Shown here in pieces: positions 54,468 through 64,000 of a stretch of DNA of 64,000 nucleotides. The notes under the pieces were generated by a model. The model saw only the letters and a list, made by a program, of their open reading frames with translations, was not told where the DNA came from and made no database searches. This DNA comes from Tetrahymena elliotti 4EA (Eukaryota; Ciliophora; Oligohymenophorea; Hymenostomatida; Tetrahymenidae), in assembly GCA_000231825.2 (NCBI GenBank), contig JH720295.1, forward strand, positions 1,288,911 to 1,352,910. The letters are read 5' to 3'. Position 1 is the first letter of the stretch. Each line of letters starts with the position of its first letter. Position numbers and translations under genes: made by a program.

Positions 54468-57400
54468 TCATTATTATTATCGAGTTTCATTATTTTTACT
54501 AGAAATTTGAATAGAATCTTGAAATTATGAGATTAAATTTAGTTAGTCTTTTATAAATCGAGAATTTCTTTGCTTCATTAAATAATATTTTTAAGATGTT
54601 GGGACTTTCTTATAGGTGAGTTCTTTTTATTTTTATCGTTTTAAAGTTTATTCTTTCAAAAATTTCTTTCTCTAGGATTTAATAATAAGCTATTAATAAA
54701 GTTAATTTTTGTTAACAATCTGATTGTATTAGTTTAAAACAGTATCATAATTATTGTAAATAAAATAGTTTTTAAATAAAAACAAATAATCAAATTTAAT
54801 TTCAAAATTATAATCTTCTTCTTATTCTTAAATATTTTTTAGTTTATTATCATCTTCAGCAGTTATTATTGTCTTTTATTTGATTAAATTATTTTTATTT
54901 TTTAATTCCTCAATAATTTATTTTTTTAAGTCATCTAATTAATTTTATTTTCTCAATTGTGAGCCTTTTGGACTACTAATAAATAGTTATCGACTTGCTT
55001 TGAAAGTTAAATTTGATTATTTTTTTCTTAGAATTTTTAAATTTGATTTTAAATTAGAAGGAGAGGATTACTCAGAGTTATTTTCATAATCAAATACTAC
55101 ACTTTTTGATACTACCTTATGATTTTAGATATGTTTAACAGGAGTATTTAAAGTTTTCATTTAATTTTATTGACTTTCTGTTTTTTTTTCTTTTTAAATG
55201 CTATGTATACTTGAACTGATACTATCTTCATTTTCTTTTTAAAAACTTGATTCTAAATCAGATTCTTCTAACAAATTAGTATGATCTATCTAATTTTAAT
55301 CAATTGATTACTCTTGATTCATTTCATTTATAATTGAAACTCTTCTAAAAGAATCTGAATTCAAAACAATTGCTTTTAATTTAAAAATTACAAAATTATT
55401 AAATTATTGAGAAAAGGGGGGAAGGGGAGTACAAATTTTGATTGTTTTTTGTTTTCAAAAAAATGTTCTTTACATTTTTTTTTTGGTAAATTTATTAGAA
55501 TACCCACTCCACCCTCCCCTCCCTTAAGAATTTATTTTACAGCATCTTTTTTTATCTTAATCAAGATCTAAATTTAGTTCTAAAGCTCTCAATTCTATAA
55601 GTTATTTATTAATAAGTGCTTAGTAACTTTAAGCTCTTCTAAACCACTCGGATCTTGTAATTTGCTTTCTTTTATTTTACTCTACTACATTTTTTTAAAA
55701 ATTTTAAGTGATACTAATCATTTAACAATTCTAAAAAATATGATCATTCTAGCCACAACTTTCACATATAATTCCTTAAATTTAGTTTAAACTATTTTTC
55801 AATAAAATAGTGTCTTTTATTTAACAGTACATTTCCTATTTTATATTTTATTTTAATATTAGGCTTTGATTCTAAAAATGTAAATAACTTGATCTTATTT
55901 GTGTTCTCCTGCTATTTTAACAAAATCTTCATTCTTAATTATAGCAAATTAAGTGCTTCTACAGGCTTTAGCTGAAAACTGATAAGGTTGCTATGAAAAA
56001 AACTCAGCTAAACCAAGAACTTCTCCTTCTCCCAATGTGATTAAATTGTGTTTATTTTATAATCTAAGTTAAACTAAATTTTTAAATAAAATGAAAAAAC
56101 TTGTAAAAAATGAAATTAGATTTACCTTCTCCCTTGATAATAACATACAGTTTATCAGATTTTTAGCCTTCTTCAAATATTTTTTGATCAATTTAAAACT
56201 ATTTTTCTTCAACAATTCTGTAAATATTTTAGATCAATCTTTCTGAAAAGTTTGCTTAGAAAAATTTAATATTCTTAAAAAGATATGAATAAATATCTTT
56301 TTAGACATCCTCTCTCAATTCTGGACTAAGGCTATCTATTAATTTAGACCCATGTTCATTATTCTCTGATTATTCTTCATTTTAATTCTCATAAAACTTT
56401 CTCACTCTAACCTATAAATCAGTACTTAAATTTCTCTTTTTCATATAAAAATTTAGTAATTCCATCTTTAGCTTGAACTCTTCTCCCTACAAAGAAAATT
56501 ATTTAAGAATTTCACCTATTTAATAAAATTAATTCTAAACCAAAGTAATATAAAATTTTAAATTTCAAGTTTGATTCCCCCATAAAATTTAGGAAAAAAT
56601 TTTATTTTTGGGATTGAATATAAAATTCAAAAAAGGGAGGTTATATTTTATTTTAATAAATGCAATTTTTTTTTCTGATGCATTCTCTTAATTTAAAAAA
56701 TGATTGGTAAATAAATTCCCATTCTACAATTTTAATTACCTATTGAACCCATAGTGAAGGCAAATAAGAAACATGATAAAATACAAAAAACTAAAGCAAA
56801 TATTCTTTCTCTATATGTAGTAGGAGTAATATCACCATATCCTATAGTTGTCATGGTTAGTATACTATAGTAAATACCTGCTACATAACCTTGCAATTTT
56901 TCACTGATATTCAAGTCAGTTTCATATGTTTAGATATCTTTACTTAGCCAGGAATTTGCTATCCCTAAGCTTTATTCATATACTCCAAGGGCATACCAAC
57001 AACAGCAAGCTAAGTGAGCACAAAGAAATATAAAACCACTTAATTTTAAGAGCTCAAATAAATTCCCATATGTCTCTTTTAGAGAATTGTCTGATTCCAA
57101 CTCTTTTGTAAGCCAAATTAATGATAAAATGTGCAATAACCCAAAGCATTTAACCCAAATAGATACACCAGAAAGTAAAGAAACTAACCAAAAAACATTA
57201 ACAATCAGATTATATCTAATTAGTTAATTAAAAATTAGCTTAAAAATTAATAATTTTTTTTACATAAATTTTTTTGATAAATAATGAACACATATTTCCC
57301 ATCTATCTAAAATGATCTAACCATGCCTATAAAAGCCTAATGAAATAAATTAGTATTTAAAATAATCATCATATTTCTTAAGTAATAAATAATGATACCA

Positions 57401-58240
57401 ATGTTGAACTCAAGGAACATGTTAATAATTTAAATGATATTTGGAAATACTTCGAAAGCAGAAAAATATCTATTGTCTTAATATAAACTATCAAATGCTA
57501 ATCTTACTGGTAAGTATATTATGTATATTAATAAAGACACAAATTAAATAATGTTCCATAATCTGTTGATATAAGAGCTCTAAAGATAAATTTATTAAAA
57601 TTTATTTTATAAAGCATTTGATATAGTTTTATAGAATTACCGGTAAGATAATTGCTCCAGATTTTTGATCTAATGGATGTATTCTTTTTGTAAACCAATC
57701 TAAACATTACAAAAACTTTATTTCTTTTATGCAAATTCAAATAATTTACTTTCCATCTTTTTAGCAATAAATTACAATCTGGTCGGTTACTTTATTATTA
57801 AAAATATATCTTTAGAAAATAAAACTTTAAATAATGCAAATTACTTCATTTTGAAAAATATTCTTGTAGAAATAAACATCATAATCAAATGCGTAATCAT
57901 CAATTATTTGCAAGAACCTCTTTTTAGTTTAGGTAAATTTGTAATAGGTAGAATGCTATTTTATTATTTTTATGAAGCGTTTTATGTAGAAAAGTCTTTT
58001 ATTGAAAAGCAAGTTATTGAAAAAGCTCATTTTGATGGTATGGTCTTCTAAGCACTATTCTTTTTAGGTTTTTTTAGAGCTTAATTATGAGAGATCATAA
58101 TCAATTACTTTTTAATTTGAATAGTCAGATGATATCAACTTTTATTATTGATCTTCAATGATATTAACTCTTTTAGTATCTTCTTTCAAACATGTAAGAT
58201 CAGAAGGAGCAATCTGAACTTTTGATTTAGCTCTAATCAT
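54468..58240 (-). CDS. Cyclic-nucleotide-binding K+ channel, tandem copy 1
   Basis: Ten exons: 58240..57845, 57789..57750, 57699..57641, 57579..57399, 57336..57264, 57215..56740, 56515..56126, 56073..55889, 55835..55541 and 55372..54468. They sum to 3000 nt and give 999 residues. Segments S1-S5 are followed by a pore with the K+ filter TMTTIGYGDITP and by S6 (FALVFCILSCFLFAFTMGS). A C-linker and a cyclic-nucleotide-binding domain (EGQKSDKLYVIIKGEG, then GEGEVLGLAEFF) follow. A CCHC zinc knuckle (CESCGQNDHIFQNC) and a polar tail of about 300 residues come last. S4 (WVKCFGLLHILSLIWLTK) is almost free of the usual arginines, so voltage sensing is doubtful. A K+ channel gated or modulated by cAMP/cGMP in the surface or ciliary membrane is inferred. 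Exons 2-8 have exactly the same lengths as in the neighbouring copy. Confidence 0.9.
55373..55540 (-). other. Intron 9 of channel copy 1 with G-rich and C-rich tracts
   Basis: A 168-nt GT...AG intron. In the transcript sense, a G-rich tract with four runs of three or more G (complement of 55503-55523) lies 17 bases from the donor, and a C-rich tract (complement of 55416-55427) lies about 75 bases further on. The matching intron in channel copy 2 (80 nt) has neither tract. Confidence 0.85.
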
Positions 58241-58968
58241 ACTTTATATAGTATCTAGCTTTTAATCTAAAATTATAAAGATAATTCAGTTTTATTAATT
58301 ATCAATCACTAATTAAAAGAATATCAAATTTTGTATTAATTTTCATTTCAAAAAAATTATTAACATTTGTGTTAGAAAACCAATTAGCACTTCTTTACTC
58401 ATATCTTATTAAGCCTTAATATTTCATAGCGTTTTTACTGATATTGAATAAATTTTAGACTATTTAAGTGATTAGCTTAATCATGTTTTAATTTAAAATT
58501 TTAAGCTATCTACATTTTAAACCTAAATTTTATTGAGTAATTCCTATGTCTTTTATCAATTTTCTTTTCAAAATTTTTGATTTTCATCTGTATAAACGAT
58601 TAGCTTAATTATCATATATGCTAAAAAGAAAAAAAAAAAAAACTAAATTTACTGACTCTATTTTATTCTACTTTTTAAATATAAATAATTCAATCTTAAA
58701 TTTTCTCATAAAAAAATTCTAATTCAATTTTTTACTTATTATTTTTTATCTAGAGTTGTAACTTATTTTTAATTCATCATACAGGTTAAAATTTTAACAT
58801 TATTTATTTTTTAAAATGTACATAGACACAATTTATTTAAAATTTATTATACGTTAAAGAATATTAAAATTAAATACATAATAAAGGTGTTAAAAAGTTT
58901 ATGTAAATAAAATCTAATATATTTTAATTTATGATTTAGGTTTAATTAATTTATTTTTAATAATAAAA
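58241..58968. other. Spacer between the two channel genes
   Basis: 728 bases of AT-rich sequence between the start of channel copy 1 and the stop of channel copy 2, both on the minus strand. It should carry the upstream region of copy 1. No gene was seen. Confidence 0.65.
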
Positions 58969-61900
58969 TCACTCATTATTATTATTAGATATTAGAGCTT
59001 TTTCTTGATTTTAAGAGTTTAATAAAGTTTATTCTTTACTCAATTTTTCACTTCTTTGCTTCATCATGAAGAATTTTTAGGTGGTCGGAATTTTTTTATA
59101 AGTGTTTTCTCTTATTTTTGTAAGTCTCTTAACAGTTTATTATTTTTCGAGTTTTTTTCTTTTGGCTTTGATGATTAGTTCTTGATAAAGTTTATTTTTT
59201 TCAATAAAATGATTAAATCTTTTTATAACAAAATTATAGTTATTGTGGATAAGATAGGATTTGAATGCATTCATTTAGTCAAAATGTTAATCAAAGCTAT
59301 ATTCCTCTTTAACTTCTTTTTCATTTATTGCACTAATGATAGTTTTTTAAGCAACAGAGTCATGTTTCATTTAAATCTCTTCTTCAACTTATTTTTTTAA
59401 ATCATCTAATGCTGCCTTATTTTTGCTGAGCAAATCTGTTCCTTTCTAATTAATATCTAATTAAACCTTGCTAGTCCTCATAGTTAAGTTTACAGACTTT
59501 TTTCTATTTTATTATATTAGTTTTTAAGAGGATTAAGGAGTGTTCACTTTAAGTTCTTTATTCATACCTTAGAATTTTCCCCCCTATTAATTCTCATTAC
59601 TTTATGCTATACTATGCAGCTGAACAGAATTTATTTAAATTTTTGTAAAGAATATCTAATTCTATTCTTCAGGTTTAGGATTAATCTAAAAGCTATCATA
59701 ATTAATTTAATTTATTGGGCTTTATTCTTATCCAATTTCTACTTATTGCTCTTCTCCTGCTAATTTTTTTCCAGTTAAATTTTAATCAATAATTAATTTG
59801 TCAGTAAATTAAACAGAATCTTCATCTAAATCTTCAAAGATCTAATTATCATTTAAAAAGTCTGCGTTTGAGCTTCTCATTGATTAATCTCTACCTGTTA
59901 ATTGTTTTGTAAGTTATTCTACTGCGATAATGCATTTATTTATTTATTTTTAAATTACTTTAATAATTTCAATAAATTATAATAAATAATGAATTATTTA
60001 CTATCAGCTTTCATTTTTAGCAATTCTAAATTTTCCAAAAACTCCTACGCTCTCTGTTCTATTAGCTATTTGTTAGCAAGTGTTTAATAAATTTAAGATC
60101 TCCTGTACCACTACTATCTTGTAAGTTATTTTCTTTTATCCTACTCAACTAAATCCTTTAATTTATTTTGATTTAAACTGATCATTTAACAATTCTAAAA
60201 TATATGGTCAGTTTTTCCACAACTTTGACAAATAACTCCTTAAATCTTGTTCAAATCTTTGTTTAACAAAATTGTGTCTTTAATTTAACAGTGAACTTCC
60301 TTTATTATTTATTTATTCAGTACATAATTTTAAGATAAATATCAATAATTAATTGAATTTACTAAATCATTTTTACACTCAGCTGCAAGTTTTACAAAAT
60401 CATTATAGTTAATGATGGCAAATTAAGCGCTTCTGCTAGCCTTTGCAGAGAATTAATAGGGTTATTATGAAAAGAATTCTGATAAACCAAGAACTTCTCC
60501 TTCACCCATTTTAATTAAATCATGTCGGCCTTAGAGTATTAGCTAAACTAAATTTAAATTTAAATTAAAAAATGTAGATTTATTTTATGATTTTATATTT
60601 TTTACCTTCTCCCTTTATTATAACGTACAATTTCTCTGATTTTTATCCTTCTTCAAATATTTTTTCATCAATTTAAAACTGCTTTTCTTCTACTATTCTG
60701 TAGATATTTTGGATGAGTCTTTCTGAAAAATTTACTTGAAAGAATTTAATATTTTTGAAAAGATATGAGTAAATGTCCTTTTGAACATCTTTCCTCAAAT
60801 CAGGAATGAGATTGTCAATCATAGAAGACCCAAATTCATTGTTTTCAGATTATTCTTAATTTTAGTTTTCATAAAATTTTCTAACTCGGACCTGCAAGTT
60901 GGGACTTAAATTTCTCTTCTTCATGTAAAGATTGAGCATTTCCATTTTTTGCTTGAACTCTTCTCCCTTCAAAGAGAATTTTTTAACAATTTCTCCTACA
61001 ATTAATTATTAAATAGATTTATAATATTTCTTTACTAAAGGTTTATGATTACCTATTGATCCCATTGTAAAAGCAAATGAAAAACAAGATAATATGCAAA
61101 AAATAAGGGCAAATATCCTCTCTCTGTATGTACTTGGAGTAATGTCACCATAACCAATAGTAGTCATAGTTACAATACAGAAATACATTCCTGCAATATA
61201 TCCTTATACTTTTAAATTAAGGTCAGGATCTAATTAATATTGAGAGATATCCTTTTTAAGCCATGTTAATTCTACATCTATATCATCTTCATAAACAGCT
61301 AAAGCATACCAGCAGCAGCATGCCAAATGAGCACAAAGAAAGATAAAACTACTTAGTTTTAATAACTCGAAAAGATTACCATATGTTTCTTTAAGAGAGT
61401 TAGCTTCTTCCAATTCATCTATTATCTTAAGCATAGTTATTAATCTCAACAAACCAACACATTTAAGCCAGAGCGATACATGAGGATTTAGAGAAACTAG
61501 CCAACAAATATTTAACCCTAAATCAAATCTAAATAAATTAAAAAAATATTTTGATATTTTGAATAATTATTATCTTCTTTACATGAATTTTGAAGTGATA
61601 TAGTTTAAGCATATTTCCCATCGATCTAAGATAATCTATCCATGCTTATAAATTCCTATATAAAATTAACATGGTTAGTTATTAATTATTATAATAGAAA
61701 AATACCAGTGTTAAATTCTAAAAACATATTTATTATTTAGATAACATTCGGAATAACTTCGAAAACAGCAAAATAATCTGCGTCTTAATGCAAACTATCA
61801 AAAGCCAATCTGATAGGTAGATATATTATATAAATTATCAAGAAAGTAAACTAAATTATATTCCAAATTGTATTCACATAAGAGCTCTAAAATTATTTTA

Positions 61901-62547
61901 TTTTTATGTTTTTTATTCTTATTTTAACTGAAATAATTAGAATTACTGGTAACATTATTATACCCGATTTTTAGTCTAGAGTTACTATTGATCTGGTAAA
62001 CCATGCTTTTATTATTTATTCGTATTTAAATTAAGAATAAAATTTATTTCATTACTCTCGAAACTTTTCATCAGCGTTTGCAATCTTGTTGGTTGCTATT
62101 TAATTTAAAATGTTTATTTTTTTTGACTAATTAATTGGTTAAATTCTGAATTACATCATATTGGAAAACGTTTTTGAAGAAAAATACATCATAATCGAAA
62201 GCATAGTCATCAACTATTTCTAAAAATCTCTTTTTAGTTTGAGTAAACTTGTAATATGAAGAATACTATTTTATCTTTTATGTAAAGCGATTGATGTAAT
62301 AAAACCTTTTACTGGGGAGTTAAGAATACACAATGTTGAAAATAGTTTGTGATTTTTATAAATGTTAATTTTTTTGGGGATTTAATTGCTCTAGATCTGC
62401 TTTTTAATTTGACTCTTATGATAATACTTACTTCTATTAGCTATCATCTCTATCACTTAGTTTAACAAATCTAGTCTCTTCTTTAAGATTCAATATCTCA
62501 GTATGATCAGATGGAGCTATCTATGCTTTTGTTTTTGGATTACTCAT
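58969..62547 (-). CDS. Cyclic-nucleotide-binding K+ channel, tandem copy 2
   Basis: Ten exons: 62547..62155, 62095..62056, 62005..61947, 61886..61706, 61655..61583, 61528..61053, 60995..60606, 60547..60363, 60299..60002 and 59921..58969. They sum to 3048 nt and give 1015 residues. The start MSNPKTKAQIAPSD aligns with copy 1. The pore reads TMTTIGYGDITP and S6 is FALIFCILSCFSFAFTMGS. The nucleotide-binding domain spans about residues 470-595 (EGQKSEKLYVIIKGE, GEGEVLGLSEFF). A CCHC zinc knuckle (CQSCGKTDHIFQNC) follows directly, then a charged, Q/N-rich tail ending in a basic segment. S4 (WLKCVGLLRLITMLK) keeps only a few basic residues. The topology resembles the EAG/CNG/HCN superfamily. The tail is less conserved between copies than the membrane core, apart from a shared basic stretch near the end (KKIPTTQKFFMMKQR). 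Confidence 0.92.
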
Positions 62548-63304
62548 GCTTTACCTACTTCTGGTTGTATAATAATTGAAAAATAATACTTTTAAAATTC
62601 GATTTTTAACACCTTTTTAATTAATCTAAAATTTCTTCTACTGAATAAACTAAATAAGGTTTATGTGAAACTGAGCACATAAAAAGTTATTTTGAAAATT
62701 AACTTCGCAAATTGGTTATTTAGTCAGCCATTGCAAAAATAATAATCTATTTACAATTCTAAAATAATTATCCATTCAATTATTTTCTAATAGTTTTTAA
62801 AAATAAAATTAAGTGGGAAACCCTAAATTGTTAACTGTCTACCTATGTTAATTTTCATTATTGTAATGATTTTCAATTTATGTATCCAAAATATGGTTTT
62901 TGAATTGATTTAAGATTATATTTTCTCAAACACTCATAATTAGTAAAAAGAATACATCCATCAAAAAGGGTTTGTTAATTCTTTAAAATCATTTTTTTTT
63001 GATAAATTGAAATATTTAAATCTATGAATTTGAAATCAATAATATTAATGATTTGGGCTATTGATATTGCTCAAATTCAATTACAATATGTTTGTTAATC
63101 AAAAATTGTTAATAATAATTTTTGAGTTTATTTAAAAAAATAGTAAATTAGTGTTTAAATATTTAAGTGGCAAACTATAATTACTTATTTATCATCAAAA
63201 CTTTTGAGATTAGTTTTTAGTTTTAGATGCAAAAGATATTAACTTGCGAGATTAATTAAAATTAAAGTCATCTTCATGTAGATTATGTTATCAAAACAAT
63301 AAAT
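62548..63304. other. Divergent intergenic region
   Basis: 757 bases between the start of channel copy 2 (minus) and the start of the Kelch gene (plus). It is AT-rich, and no specific regulatory element was recognised. Confidence 0.6.
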
Positions 63305-64000
63305 ATGAAAACAATAGGTAAATTTGATGAATATTAATTCTTATTTGCTATTTCTGAATTTAAGATTGGCCATTAAGTTATTCATGAAATAATATAAAAT
63401 AAATTTGCAAATTATTTACAAAATTTATAAAAAATTATTAAATTTAAATAGGATAAATTCCCTCACCAAGAAGCAATCATATTTCTTGTTTAATAGAAAG
63501 ATAAGACAGTATATTTGTGCATGGCGGGAGTGATAATAAAGCAGATCACAGCGATTCTTTTATTTTAAACATGAGTAAATGGTATTTATAATTCTTTGAT
63601 TTCTACTGAAAATCAGATTAGTATAATAAATAAATGGATAAATTTTTAATTTTAATGAATCAAAACATGAAAATCTAACTAAAGGAAATTTAATTTGGGA
63701 TTTAATGCTATAAAACAAATTGAAATAATTTATTATTAAAATGGTTCATTTAATTTATATTCAATATAAACAAGACAATATATATATTTAATTTCTCTAT
63801 TTTTAAATAGCTGAAAAGAAATGGTAAAGTATAGGAATAGCTTTATAGAACTAAGATTAAATTAAATTTACAGGTCATAAATGTTTACATTTCCCTTTTG
63901 AGCATTGTTCATCAAATATAATGATGTTTGGTGGATGGGATGGAGAGCGTTATACAAACTAAATAACAGTAATAAATATATAAAATAAATAGGTTAGATA
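63305..64000 (+). CDS. Kelch-repeat protein, 5' part only
   Basis: Exons 63305..63317, 63452..63574 and 63811..64000 join in frame (introns 134 and 236 nt) and run off the window. The chain starts MKTIGQIPSPRSNHISCLIE, a usual entry to a Kelch propeller. It continues with the blade motifs FVHGGSDNK, FILNMTEKKWQSI and MMFGGWDGERYTN, the last being the double-glycine plus W/Y pattern of Kelch blades. Kelch propellers are protein-binding platforms; what this one is fused to lies beyond the window. The first exon has only 13 nt, so the start is less certain than the blades. All three splice choices were made from phase and motif continuity. Confidence 0.75.

Noticed and set aside
61887..61946. 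Reading VILIISVKIR... as coding in channel copy 2
   Set aside because: It is open and a multiple of three, but the matching stretch in copy 1 is 61 nt and would break the frame, so it is intron 3.
1..64000. tRNA genes, telomeric repeats, chromosome-breakage sequence, transposase
   Set aside because: Looked for by eye on both strands. No tRNA B-box-like context, no GGGGTT/CCCCAA arrays, no exact 15-base breakage element and no transposase motifs were found; a program search could still find weak cases.

Overview
The window is ciliate nuclear DNA, most likely from Tetrahymena or a close oligohymenophorean. It is extremely AT-rich. Six genes could be assembled end to end only by reading TAA and TAG as glutamine and TGA as the sole stop. 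With that code they give uninterrupted proteins of about 679, 1023, 2052, 3016 and 3048 residues, plus two channels of 999 and 1015 residues. Introns are short and AT-rich with GT...AG ends. A standard-code search breaks every gene here into meaningless pieces. All gene models were spliced by hand from the sequence; no database search was run.

Layout: (1) 0.4-15.1 kb, minus strand: a cluster of MACPF (perforin-like) genes, with a divergent and probably broken copy, four intact intronless paralogs, and a short frameshifted 3' relic between the third and fourth. (2) 15.1-17.8 kb: no recognisable gene. (3) 17.8-20.0 kb, minus: a PX domain / pseudokinase / LRR-like fusion. (4) 20.8-40.3 kb, plus: two giant tandem paralogs encoding secretory, multi-pass membrane proteins with a Cys-rich head, a beta-propeller-like region, a beta-helix-like region, a Cys-rich stalk, about eight membrane segments and a cytoplasmic tail. 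(5) 42.3-48.4 kb, plus: an N/Q-rich protein with a degenerate kinase fold and 19 tandem 42-residue TPR units. (6) 50.7-53.8 kb, plus: full-length dihydropyrimidine dehydrogenase. (7) 54.5-62.5 kb, minus: two tandem ten-exon potassium channel genes with a cyclic-nucleotide-binding domain and a zinc knuckle. (8) 63.3 kb to the end, plus: the 5' part of a Kelch-repeat gene.

Three independent tandem duplications (MACPF, giant membrane proteins, channels) make up most of the coding content, a pattern typical of ciliate gene-family expansion. The membrane proteins, channels, secreted pore-formers and two pseudokinase scaffolds suggest surface sensing or secretion, but no operon-like or pathway link is shown. 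The one clear metabolic gene, DPYD, differs from its neighbours in being richer in G+C. No tRNA, rRNA, CRISPR array, transposase, telomeric repeat or chromosome-breakage element was recognised by eye.
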